The notes under the pieces: model-generated
Seen by the model: only the letters and a program-made list of their open reading frames with translations
What the model was told of the DNA's origin: nothing
The model's database searches: none
Shown here: positions 17,435-25,426 of the stretch, one piece after another
Layout of the letters: the number at the start of each line of letters is the position of its first letter
Position numbering within the stretch: the stretch's first letter is position 1
Source of the DNA: Brachybacterium kimchii
GTDB taxonomy: Bacteria; Actinomycetota; Actinomycetes; Actinomycetales; Dermabacteraceae
Reading direction: 5' to 3'
Length of the DNA stretch: 64,000 bases
Assembly: GCF_023373525.1 (NCBI RefSeq)
Contig: NZ_CP097218.1
Location: forward strand, 1,860,001 to 1,924,000
Made by a program: the position numbers and the translations under genes

Positions 17435-19150
17435 TCACTTGTCCTCGGCGGACTCCTCGGACTTCTTGGCCGCCGTGGACTTGGCCGACGTCGCCTTGGA
17501 GGCGGCGGGCTTCTTGGCGGCCGTGGACTTCGACGCGGTGGTCTTGGTCGAGGTCGACTTCGACGCGGTCGTCTTGGAGGCGGCCGTCTTCGAGGTCGTG
17601 GACTTCGCGGCGGTCGTCTTCTTGGCGGCGGTCGAGGTGGTCGACTTCGCGGCGGTGCTCTTCTTGGCCGGAGCCTTCTTCGCCGGGGCCTTCTCCTCGC
17701 CCTCGGCGTCCTCCGCCGCAGCGGTGGACTTCGAGGCGGTGGACTTCGCGGCCGGGGCCTTCTTGGCGGGAGCCTTCTTCGCGGGGGCCTTCTTGGCCGG
17801 CGCCTTCTTCGCGGGAGCCTTCTCGGCGTCCTCGGCCTCGGCGTCACCATCGGCATCGGCATCGGCATCGGCGGAGTCGGCCTTGGCCAGCCCCAGATCG
17901 AGCACGTCGCCGGCGGTGTTCTTCACCGTGATGTCGGCGAGGGCCACGTCGAGGGCCTTGGAGCGCTGGGCCTCGGCGAAGACCTGCTCGAGCTGGCCGG
18001 ACTGGGCCAGCATCGAGATGAGCTGGTTGGGGTCGATGCCGTATTGAGCGCCGAGCTGGCTCAGGTAGGACATGAGGTCCTCCTGCTCCACCTGGACCTC
18101 GCGGGTCTCGTTGAGCGCGTCGAGCACGAACTGCGCGCGGATGCCGGAGATCGTGTCCTCGCGGATCTCCTCGGCGTGCGGGTCGCCGGGCTCCTTGCCC
18201 TCGTTCTCGAGGTGCTGGGCGATCTCGTCCTCGACGAGCTGATCCGGGACGGGCAGGTCGAGGTCCGCGACGAGCTTGTCGAGGAAGGCGTTGCGGGCCA
18301 GGGCCACACGGTTGCCCTCGGCGTCCTTCGCGGCCTGCTCCTTGAGGTCGGCCTTGAGCTCGTCGATGGTGTCGAACTCGGAGGCCATCTCGGCGAACTC
18401 GTCGTCGGCCTCGGGCAGCTCGCGCACCTTCACGCTCTGGGCGGTGACGGTGATGTCGGCGTCCTCGCCGGCGCGGTCGCCGCCGGCGAGCTTCGAGGTA
18501 AAGGTCGTGGTCTCGCCGCCCGAGAGGCCGATGAGCGCCTCGTCCAGGCCGTCGAGCATGTTGCCCTCGCCGATGTGGTACGACACGCCCTCGACGGACT
18601 CGACCTCCTCGTCACCGACCTTCGCGGTCATGTCGAGGGAGACGAAGTCGCCGTCCTGCGCAGGACGGTCGACGCCCACGAGGGTGCCGAAGCGCTCGCG
18701 CAGAGCGTCCAGGCGCACCTGCACGGCGTCGTCGTCGACCGTGGGCTCCTCGATCTCGACGACCACGTCGGAGAGCTCGGGGAGGGTGAAGTCGGGGCGC
18801 ACGTCCTGCTCGACGGTGAAGTTGAGGTCACCGGCGTCGGTGCCGTCCAGGCCCGGGATCTCGGTGACCTCGACCTCGGGACGGCCCAGCGGGCGGATCT
18901 CCGACTCGGTCGCGGCCTTCTGGTAGAACTCCGGCAGGGCGTCGTTGACGGCCTCCTGCATGATCGCCGGGCGACCGAAGCGCTGCTCCACCAGGCGCGT
19001 GGGGACCTTGCCCTTGCGGAAGCCCGGGATCTGCACCTGCTCGGCGATCTTCTTCGTTGCCGCCTCGACGGCCGGCTTCAGCTCGTCGAACGGCACAGCG
19101 ACGGTGAGCTTCACCCGGGTCGGGCTGAGCTTCTCGACTTCGGTCTTCAC
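17435..19150 (-). CDS. tig: Trigger factor with histone-H1-like C-terminal tail
   Basis: Ribosome-associated chaperone and peptidyl-prolyl isomerase. Residues 1-443 form a complete trigger factor: the ribosome-binding signature GFRKGKVPTRLVEQRFG near residue 50, the FKBP-type domain (DGDFVSLDM ... GEGNMLDGLDEALIGLSGGE) and the helical chaperone domain. An acidic stretch (ADADADADGDAEAEDAE) follows. The last 128 residues (about 444-571) are almost only Lys, Ala, Pro, Ser and Thr: four APAKK units, then STAAKS/TTASK-type repeats, ending in SEESAEDK. Most trigger factors stop near 430-480. The GTG at 19148-19150 has AGGGAG upstream. Its position near clpP1P2-clpX is conserved in many bacteria. 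Confidence 0.94.
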   Translation of the reverse strand: MKTEVEKLSPTRVKLTVAVPFDELKPAVEAATKKIAEQVQIPGFRKGKVPTRLVEQRFGRPAIMQEAVNDALPEFYQKAATESEIRPLGRPEVEVTEIPGLDGTDAGDLNFTVEQDVRPDFTLPELSDVVVEIEEPTVDDDAVQVRLDALRERFGTLVGVDRPAQDGDFVSLDMTAKVGDEEVESVEGVSYHIGEGNMLDGLDEALIGLSGGETTTFTSKLAGGDRAGEDADITVTAQSVKVRELPEADDEFAEMASEFDTIDELKADLKEQAAKDAEGNRVALARNAFLDKLVADLDLPVPDQLVEDEIAQHLENEGKEPGDPHAEEIREDTISGIRAQFVLDALNETREVQVEQEDLMSYLSQLGAQYGIDPNQLISMLAQSGQLEQVFAEAQRSKALDVALADITVKNTAGDVLDLGLAKADSADADADADGDAEAEDAEKAPAKKAPAKKAPAKKAPAKKAPAAKSTASKSTAAAEDAEGEEKAPAKKAPAKKSTAAKSTTSTAAKKTTAAKSTTSKTAASKTTASKSTSTKTTASKSTAAKKPAASKATSAKSTAAKKSEESAEDK

Positions 19151-19239
19151 GTGCAGGTCTCCCTGAGGTCTATCGGTGATCTGGACTTGTCCGGTGGCGC
19201 CGCCCCGGTGACTCGGCACGGTGGCGACCCGGCCACGGG

Positions 19240-19313
19240 TCGGGGTGACAGGATTTGAACCTGCGGCATCCCGCCCCCAAAGCGGGTGCTCTACCAAGCT
19301 GAGCTACACCCCG
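19240..19313 (-). tRNA. tRNA-Pro (anticodon TGG)
   Basis: 74 nt with acceptor CGGGGTG pairing CACCCCG, a D arm with AGCTCAGCTTGGTAGAGC, anticodon loop TTTGGGG on a CCCGC/GCGGG stem, and T arm GCAGGTTCAAATCCTGT. The CCA end is not encoded. It lies 89 bp upstream of tig on the same strand. Confidence 0.95.
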
Positions 19314-19553
19314 GAGGGCAACCCACCAGATCCTACCTGGTCGCTCCTGCACGCTCCCGGCCGCGTCCGGCACCTGTGATGGGAGACATGCCTCCGCAGC
19401 CCGGGGCGAGGTGCGCCGCAGCCCTGACCTCTGGTCTAATAGGAGCGGCCGCACTCGATGCAGCGAACCTCCGACGAGCCGCTCGGCTCCCGGGGTCCCG
19501 ATGTTCGAGAGCACCCGAAAAGGGTGCTGAGGAACAGCATCCGCGCTGGTCAC

Positions 19554-19627
19554 GCGGGCGTAGCTTAATGGTAAAGCCTCAGTCTTCCAAACTGATGACG
19601 CGGGTTCGATTCCCGTCGCCCGCTCCA
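19554..19627 (+). tRNA. tRNA-Gly (anticodon TCC)
   Basis: Acceptor GCGGGCG pairs CGCCCGC. The D arm is AGCTTAATGGTAAAGC, the anticodon loop CTTCCAA gives TCC, and the T arm is GCGGGTTCGATTCCCGT. The 3' CCA is encoded (19625-19627). Confidence 0.96.
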
Positions 19628-19654
19628 GCTCCACCGCCCTCCGCGGCGGGACGT

Positions 19655-19690
19655 CGAAGAGCCCCGGACCGTTCGGTCCGGGGCTCTTCG
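19655..19690. terminator. Perfect hairpin after tRNA-Gly
   Basis: CGAAGAGCCCCGGACC pairs perfectly with its complement over 16 bp around a GTTC tetraloop, 28 bp after the tRNA. Confidence 0.8.
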
Positions 19691-19760
19691 CATGGCATCG
19701 CCCCGACGATCATCGGCTCGCTGCGGCCGTCGACGCCCGCGAGGCCCGTCGGGGAGGATC

Positions 19761-19791
19761 CCGTGCCGGAACCACCGGGTCCTCGGCACGG
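19761..19791 (-). terminator. Hairpin after the encapsulin gene
   Basis: CCGTGCCG and CGGCACGG pair over 8 bp, with a smaller inner ACC/GGT pairing in the loop. It sits 25 bp downstream of the encapsulin stop. Confidence 0.5.
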
Positions 19792-19815
19792 AATCGTCCC
19801 GAACACCGCTGGCGG

Positions 19816-20619
19816 TCACTCCGCCGCGAGCAGCGGGACCGCGGCCTCCGGCGTGTACGAGAGGAACGTGATCGACTCCTGGAAGTAGAGCGTCACGGTG
19901 TCCGCGTCGTGCGCGGAGTAGCCGATCGACACGTCCTGGCCGATGGTCAGCTCGAAGTCTCCGCCGCGGCGCGAGAGCAGCACGCCGCCCTCGATCGCGG
20001 GGGCCCACACGATCGGGCCGTCCAGCACGCGCCGGAGGTGCTCGATGATCGGGTAGCCGTGGTTGGTGGTCTCGTTGACCTCGCGGTAGGCGTCGGCGCT
20101 GAGGGCGAGCGCGTAGGGGCCGTCGATCGACTCCAGTCGCAGCGCGGTCATCGCCCGGGAGACCGCGTCGGGGTAGTCGCGCACGTCCTCGGGCAGATGA
20201 TGCGCGAGCGACGTCGCCCCGGGGGTGATGCCGGTGATGTGCGCGGCGTCGAGGCCGTTGAAGATCGCGTGGTCCTCGGCGAGCGCGATGGTGCGGGCGG
20301 CGTCGACGACGGGATCCCAGTCGGGGTCCTGCGCGCCGCGGTCGACGTCGTCGATCGCCTCGCGGCTGATCGTGAAGGGGACCTTGAGCTCGGTGATCGG
20401 CTGGGACTCGCGCAGGCTCGCGCGCACGCCCTCGAGACCCAGGTCCACCCGGTGGCGGTGACCGGTGGTGACCGAGGCCAGGTCGAGACCGTGGGGTCCG
20501 CTCACGTCGACCAGGCGGCGGCCGGCGATGTTGCGGCGGAACGAGCGCTTCGCCTCGTCCTCGATGTCCTCCCACGCCGCCGCGGAGATCGGCGCGAGCT
20601 CGCGATGCAGGTTGTTCAT
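19816..20619 (-). CDS. Encapsulin shell protein (family 1)
   Basis: HK97-fold protein that assembles into a nanocompartment around DyP. The 267-residue product matches the usual length. The N-terminus (MNNLHRELAPISAAAWEDIEDEAKRSFRR, shown here only as MNNLHRELAPIS...EDEAKRSF) and the RxxxDVSGPHGLDLASVTTG stretch are typical of family 1 shells such as linocin M18. The C-terminal strand DADTVTLYFQESITFLSY is also typical. The ATG overlaps the stop of the upstream DyP gene as ATGA, so shell and cargo are translationally coupled. No ferritin-like second cargo sits next to it; the ferritin at 63.9 kb carries no assessable targeting tail in the window. Confidence 0.95.
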   Translation of the reverse strand: MNNLHRELAPISAAAWEDIEDEAKRSFRRNIAGRRLVDVSGPHGLDLASVTTGHRHRVDLGLEGVRASLRESQPITELKVPFTISREAIDDVDRGAQDPDWDPVVDAARTIALAEDHAIFNGLDAAHITGITPGATSLAHHLPEDVRDYPDAVSRAMTALRLESIDGPYALALSADAYREVNETTNHGYPIIEHLRRVLDGPIVWAPAIEGGVLLSRRGGDFELTIGQDVSIGYSAHDADTVTLYFQESITFLSYTPEAAVPLLAAE

Positions 20620-21800
20620 GGCGTCTCCTTCGTCCCGGCGGGGCCGGGGTCGTGCGGGGCGGTGGCGTGCGGGGCGAGGTCGTGCGGGGCGGTCGGCTCG
20701 AGAGCCCCGATGCCCAGCGAGCCCTCGGCAGGATCCGGAGAGGCAGGGGTCGCGGGGTCCGAGGACCTGGACGGACCGGAGGGGTCCGCGCCGGCATCCG
20801 CCCGGGGCTCGTCGTCCCCGTCGGCGCCCTCGCCCCCGTCGGCCCCGTCCTCCGGCGCGGGCGGGATGTCGTCGAGGAAGTCGAGGGCGGGGACGAAGAA
20901 GTGGGTGCCGGTGAGGGCGGTCGAGAAGTCCAGGAGCCGGTCGTGGTTCGTGCCCTCGGGGTCTCCCAGGAACATGTTGCGCAGCATCTGCTCGGTGACG
21001 TCGAGGTCGCGCGAATAGCCGATGAAGTAGGTGCCGAACTCGTCGGCCGCGGCGCTGCCGAAGGGCATGTTGTCGCGCACGATCTTCAGCTGCGTGCCGT
21101 CCGCGTCCTCGATGACGGTGAGGGCGGTGTGGGAGTCGGCGGGCTTGGTCTCGTCGTCCATCTCGACGTTGTCCCACTTGTGGCGGCCGATGGCGTCGGC
21201 CTGGTGCTCGACGGCGAGCTGCTCCCAGCCGTCCATGTCGTGCACGTACTTCTGGACGGTCACGTAGCTGCCGCCGACGAAGTCGGGGTCCGCGTCCTCG
21301 TCGAGGAGCACGAACTGCTGCGCCTCGCGGCCCTCGGGGTTCTCGGTGCCGTCGACGAAGCCGATGACGTCGCGGGAGTCGAAGTAGCGGAACCCGTGGA
21401 CCTCGTCCTGCACGGTCGTGAACGGCCGCAGCTGCCGCATGAGCTGGCCGGCGAGCTCGAAGCACATGTCCATGCGGTGAGCGCGGATGTGGAAGAGCAG
21501 GTCGCCGGGGGTTGACGGGGCGTCGTGGACCTTCCCGGACAGGGCGGGGAAGGTGCGCAGCCCTTTCGGCGCGGGGCCGGAGAACAGGCGGGACCAGGCG
21601 CGGGCGCCGATGCCCGCCACGCAGCCGAGGTCGGCCTCGATGATCCGCGAGCGCACGGTGCGCAGGGTCCCGGTGAAGCCGTCGAGGACCTCGCGCACGC
21701 CGTCCTCGCCGCCCTCGTCGATGGTCAGGACGAGGAAGATCGCCGACTCGGTGAGCGGTCGCAGGATCCTCTGCGGGATCGGTGCGCTCAGATCGTCCAC
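20616..21800 (-). CDS. DyP-type heme peroxidase, encapsulin cargo
   Basis: Dye-decolorising peroxidase, 394 residues. The family motif GFVDGTENP lies near the middle and HFFVPALDFLDD, with a candidate proximal histidine region, near the end of the domain. The encapsulin targeting motif GSLGIGALEP is at residues 360-369 (nt 20694-20723). It is not at the C-terminus: 25 residues follow, made largely of APHDL/APHAT/APHDP units coded by a 15-bp DNA repeat. The domain and motif are joined by a long Asp/Gly/Pro/Ser-rich linker. The start is a GTG at 21798-21800 with AGGGGAGA before it; an in-frame ATG at 21839 has a weak site. It has no signal peptide, so it acts in the cytosol inside the shell. 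Confidence 0.93.
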   Translation of the reverse strand: MDDLSAPIPQRILRPLTESAIFLVLTIDEGGEDGVREVLDGFTGTLRTVRSRIIEADLGCVAGIGARAWSRLFSGPAPKGLRTFPALSGKVHDAPSTPGDLLFHIRAHRMDMCFELAGQLMRQLRPFTTVQDEVHGFRYFDSRDVIGFVDGTENPEGREAQQFVLLDEDADPDFVGGSYVTVQKYVHDMDGWEQLAVEHQADAIGRHKWDNVEMDDETKPADSHTALTVIEDADGTQLKIVRDNMPFGSAAADEFGTYFIGYSRDLDVTEQMLRNMFLGDPEGTNHDRLLDFSTALTGTHFFVPALDFLDDIPPAPEDGADGGEGADGDDEPRADAGADPSGPSRSSDPATPASPDPAEGSLGIGALEPTAPHDLAPHATAPHDPGPAGTKETP

Positions 21801-21975
21801 GTGCTGTCTCCCCTGCTCGTCGACCGCGGGCCGAGGCATGCGCGCCCCGTCCGTCTCACAGGCTAGACCCTCGCCCGAGGGCCGCATGCAGGGTCGGCGC
21901 GAGCAGACCGACGTCCCCCGCCGCCGTGTCCGATTCCCGCTGGCGCCGCTGGTGCGCAGGGGGTTCACTGGGGGC

Positions 21976-23613
21976 ATGGACGAGATGACGGACGACGAGC
22001 GCTTCGCCGCGATCCGGGCGCAGGATGCCCGCTTCGACGGCACGTTCTTCACGTGCGTCCGCTCGACGGGGATCTTCTGCCGCCCCTCGTGCCCGGCGCG
22101 CACCCCGGCGCGCGCGAACGTCGACTTCGCCCCGTCGGCCGCGGCGGCGGTCGAGGCCGGTTTCCGCGCCTGCAAGCGCTGCGGCCCGTCGGCCCCGCCC
22201 GGATCGCCGGACGAGGACCCCGCCGGCGATCTCGCGCGCCGCGCGCTGCGCCTCATCGACGGCGGCGCGCTCGACGACGGCTCGGTGCCGCAGCTCGCCG
22301 CGCGCCTCGCGGTCTCCGAGCGCACACTGCACCGGGCGCTCAGCGCCCGCACCGGGGCGGGCGCCCTCGCCCATGCGCGCATGCGTCGTGCCCGGCGCGC
22401 CCACGACCTCGTCCTGGAGACGGATCTCCCGCTCTCGCGGGTCGCGTTCGCCGCCGGGTTCGGCAGCGAGCGCCAGCTCCACGACACGTTCACGACCGTG
22501 TTCGGCCACGCGCCCTCGACCGTCCGGGAGCGCAGGGGGCGGGACAGGGCACGGGCCGACGGGCCGACGGGACCCGCGGCCGACGGCGCCGCCCATCTGC
22601 GGGCGCGCCTGGCGGTGCGCCTCCCCTTCGACGGGGACGGGCTCGCCCGCTGGTTCGCCGCGCGCGCCGTGCCCGGCGTCGACGAGGTCGTCATCGATGA
22701 GGTCGGGGAGAGTGCGGCCCCCGTCTGGCGATCCGCCGTGCGCCTCCCCCACGGCCCCGCCGTGCTCGAGGTCGCGCTGCCGTCGCTGCCGGGCACGGGC
22801 TCGTCCCCCGCGGGCGCCGATCCCTCCGTCGCGGGCGCCGGGCCCTCCGTCACGGGCACCGGGCCCGACCTCGCGAGCGCGGGCACGACGCGTCTGCCCG
22901 CCACCATGCACCTGGCCGACGTGCGCGACTACGGCGCGGCGGTCGGCCTCGCGCGGCGACTGCTGGACCTGGACGCGGATCCCCTCGGCATCGACGAGGC
23001 GCTCCCGCGCTCCCTGCCGGCCCTCGGCCCGCTCGTCGCGGCCAGGCCCGGGGTGCGCCTGCCCGGACTGCCCTCGCTCGCCGACGCGCTGATGTGGGCG
23101 ATCGTCGGGCAGCAGATCACCGCCGCCCAGGCCCGTGACCAGATCGCGCGCGCCACGGACCTCGCCGGCGAGACGTTGCCGCCCTCGCTGCACGTGGGCG
23201 GCGTGCACCGCTTGGGCCCGACGCCCGCGGAGGCCGCCGCCCGTGCCGAGGACTGGTACCGCGGACCCGGTGCCCGCCGCCGCGCCCTGGTCGGCGCGCT
23301 CACCGAGACCCCCGACGCCGACGCCCTGGATCCCGCGCAGCTCCACGACGCCGTGCTCGCGCTGTCCGGCGTCGGCCCGTGGACCGCCGGGTACGCGCTG
23401 CTGCGCGGCACCCGCGGCAGCGACCTGGCTCCCCCACGGGACGTCGCCCTGCTCGCCGCCGCCCGCGACCTCGGCCTCGCCGACGACCTCGACGACCTCC
23501 CCGCGTCCCTCGCACCCGCCGCCCCCTGGCGCTCGTACGCGAGCCTGCACCTGTGGCATCACGCCGCCTCCCTGCCACCCGCCCGCCGCACCCGAAGGAC
23601 ACGCACCTCATGA
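21976..23613 (+). CDS. Ada-type regulator fused to AlkA-type DNA-3-methyladenine glycosylase
   Basis: Three-part DNA alkylation repair protein of 545 residues. First is the Ada N-terminal zinc domain (Cys35, Cys39, Cys66, Cys69 in GIFCRPSC ... ACKRC); Cys35 is the expected methylphosphotriester acceptor. Next is an AraC-type helix-turn-helix (about 80-175). Last is an AlkA glycosylase domain with the helix-hairpin-helix GVGPWTAGYALL and the catalytic Asp in PPRDVALL. Pro/Ser/Gly-rich repeats (AGADPSVAGAGPSV) sit inside the glycosylase N-domain. It may sense methyl damage, switch on transcription and excise 3-methyladenine. It overlaps the following ogt gene as ATGA and is divergent from the DyP-encapsulin operon. 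Confidence 0.9.
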   Translation: MDEMTDDERFAAIRAQDARFDGTFFTCVRSTGIFCRPSCPARTPARANVDFAPSAAAAVEAGFRACKRCGPSAPPGSPDEDPAGDLARRALRLIDGGALDDGSVPQLAARLAVSERTLHRALSARTGAGALAHARMRRARRAHDLVLETDLPLSRVAFAAGFGSERQLHDTFTTVFGHAPSTVRERRGRDRARADGPTGPAADGAAHLRARLAVRLPFDGDGLARWFAARAVPGVDEVVIDEVGESAAPVWRSAVRLPHGPAVLEVALPSLPGTGSSPAGADPSVAGAGPSVTGTGPDLASAGTTRLPATMHLADVRDYGAAVGLARRLLDLDADPLGIDEALPRSLPALGPLVAARPGVRLPGLPSLADALMWAIVGQQITAAQARDQIARATDLAGETLPPSLHVGGVHRLGPTPAEAAARAEDWYRGPGARRRALVGALTETPDADALDPAQLHDAVLALSGVGPWTAGYALLRGTRGSDLAPPRDVALLAAARDLGLADDLDDLPASLAPAAPWRSYASLHLWHHAASLPPARRTRRTRTS

Positions 23614-24155
23614 ACCGCACGACCACCCGATCCGCCGTAACCTCCGCCTCGCACCCCGCGCGCCATCTCGCCGTCGAGACCCCCGTCGGCCGCTATCTGA
23701 TCGCGGCCCGTCGCACGGCCGACGGCGACGCCGTCACCGGCGTCTGGCGCGAGGCCCAGGCGCACTTCCCGCGCGCCGAGCGCCTCGGCTCCCACGTGAC
23801 CGGGAAGGATCCGCTTCTCGAGGAGGCCTCGCAGCAGCTCCTCGACTTCCTCGCGGGCACCCGCACCGTGTTCGACGTGCCCCTGCGCCTCGAGGGCACG
23901 GCCTTCCAGTGCAGCGTGTGGGAGCAGCTGCGCCGGATCCCCTTCGGCGACACCACCACGTACGGGTCGCTCGCCCGGCAGATCGGCTCGCCGCGCGCCG
24001 CGCAGGCGGTCGGCGCGGCCGTCGGCGCGAACCCGATCTCGATCCTCGTGCCCTGCCACCGGGTGGTCGCGGCCGACGGCTCCCTCACCGGCTACGCGGG
24101 AGGCATCGGCACGAAGGAGGCGCTGCTGCGCATCGAGGGCGTGCTCGGCGCCTGA
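23610..24155 (+). CDS. ogt: Methylated-DNA--protein-cysteine methyltransferase
   Basis: Suicide repair protein that removes methyl groups from O6-methylguanine. The 181-residue product has the acceptor motif ILVPCHRVV (Cys149), the recognition-helix stretch TTYGSLARQIGSPRAAQAVGAAVG and the GYAGG motif after it. Its ATG overlaps the stop of the Ada-AlkA gene, so the two repair activities are made together. Confidence 0.95.
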   Translation: MNRTTTRSAVTSASHPARHLAVETPVGRYLIAARRTADGDAVTGVWREAQAHFPRAERLGSHVTGKDPLLEEASQQLLDFLAGTRTVFDVPLRLEGTAFQCSVWEQLRRIPFGDTTTYGSLARQIGSPRAAQAVGAAVGANPISILVPCHRVVAADGSLTGYAGGIGTKEALLRIEGVLGA

Positions 24156-24211
24156 GAGCCTCACATCGCGCCCTGCGCGGCGGGCCGTCGCCCGCGTGCG
24201 AGCATGTCCCC

Positions 24212-25426
24212 ATGTCCACGCAGATGAGCTCGGCCAGCACCTCCGACTTCGCCTTCCCCGTCGCCGCCCGCTACGCCGGGATGGCCAGCTCGCCGCTCAA
24301 GGACATCTTCTCCCTCGCCGCCCGGCCGGACGTCGTCTCCTTCGCCGGGGGCATCCCCGACCCGTCCCTGTTCGCCCTCGAGGACATCGCCGAGTGCTAC
24401 GACTGGGTGCTGCGCGAGCGTGGGACCCGCGCCCTGCAGTACGGGGTGAGCGAGGGCGAGGCGGAGCTGCGCGAGCAGGCCGCGCGCCGGCTCTCGCGCG
24501 AGCTGCCCACCGACGCCTCCCAGATCCGCGTCACCTCGGGTTCGCAGGAGGGGCTGTTCGTCGCCGCGGAGGCGCTCATCGAGCCGGGCGACGTGGTGCT
24601 CGTCGAGTCCCCCACCTACCTCGCCGCGGTGCAGGCCTTCGCGGTCCACGGGGCGCGCATGGTCGGTGTGGAGACGGACGACGGCGGCGTGCTGCCCGAT
24701 GCGCTGGACGCCGCGATCCGCGCGCACCACCCGCGACTGGTCTACCTGATCCCCACCTTCCAGAACCCCACCGGGCGCTCGATGTCCGCCGAGCGCCGCG
24801 CACAGGTCGCGGACGTGCTGCGTCGCCACGACGTCCCGCTCATCGAGGACGACCCCTACGGCGAGCTGTCCTTCGACGGCGAGCGCTTCGCGCCGATCGC
24901 GTCCGAGCCCGGCATGTCCTCGCGCACCCTGCTCATGAAGTCGATGTCCAAGCTCATGAGCCCGGGGGTGCGGATCGGCTGGATCCGGGCCGAGGGCCCG
25001 ATCCTGGACACCCTGGCCGTCGCGAAGGCCGCGATCTCCATGCAGTCCTCCGTGGTCGACCAGCTCACGGTGGCCCGCTACCTCGAGACCAAGGACCTCG
25101 ACGCGCACGTCGCGAAGGTCATCGAGGTCTACCGCGAGCGACGGGACGCGATGGCGCAGGCCCTCACGGGCCGGCTCCCCGAGGGCGCGCACGTCACGCG
25201 CCCGCAGGGCGGCATGTTCCTGTGGGCCGCTCTCGGCGAGGGCTGGGATGCGCAGGACCTGCTGGCCGACGCGGTCTCCGCGGGCGTCGCGTACCTGCCC
25301 GGCTGGTCGTTCTTCGCCGAGGACGCGGACCGCTCGACGATGCGCCTGAGCTTCGTCACCCACTCCCCCGAGGTGATCGCGGACGGCGTGGGCCGCCTGG
25401 GAGAGGTCATCGCCCGCCGCGGCTGA
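24212..25426 (+). CDS. PLP-dependent aminotransferase, fold type I (2-aminoadipate/aromatic type)
   Basis: 404-residue class I/II aminotransferase. It has FAGGIPDPSLF near residue 49, the PLP-binding Asp/Tyr region IEDDPYGELSFDGE and the Schiff-base lysine in KSMSKLMSPGVRIGW. The C-terminal half has RPQGGMFLWAAL. It resembles LysN/KAT-type multisubstrate aminotransferases and the catalytic part of MocR proteins, but it has no GntR domain. The substrate cannot be fixed from sequence. It converges on the ABC permease gene and overlaps its stop by 20 bp. Confidence 0.85.
   Translation: MSTQMSSASTSDFAFPVAARYAGMASSPLKDIFSLAARPDVVSFAGGIPDPSLFALEDIAECYDWVLRERGTRALQYGVSEGEAELREQAARRLSRELPTDASQIRVTSGSQEGLFVAAEALIEPGDVVLVESPTYLAAVQAFAVHGARMVGVETDDGGVLPDALDAAIRAHHPRLVYLIPTFQNPTGRSMSAERRAQVADVLRRHDVPLIEDDPYGELSFDGERFAPIASEPGMSSRTLLMKSMSKLMSPGVRIGWIRAEGPILDTLAVAKAAISMQSSVVDQLTVARYLETKDLDAHVAKVIEVYRERRDAMAQALTGRLPEGAHVTRPQGGMFLWAALGEGWDAQDLLADAVSAGVAYLPGWSFFAEDADRSTMRLSFVTHSPEVIADGVGRLGEVIARRG

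Noticed and set aside
16881-19258. Long plus-strand open frame over tig
   Set aside because: It is the complement of the Lys/Ala/Asp/Glu-rich trigger factor gene and is low-complexity.
19510-19528. AGCACCC/GGGTGCT hairpin as a terminator
   Set aside because: Only a 7-bp stem lying upstream of tRNA-Gly, with no gene clearly ending there.
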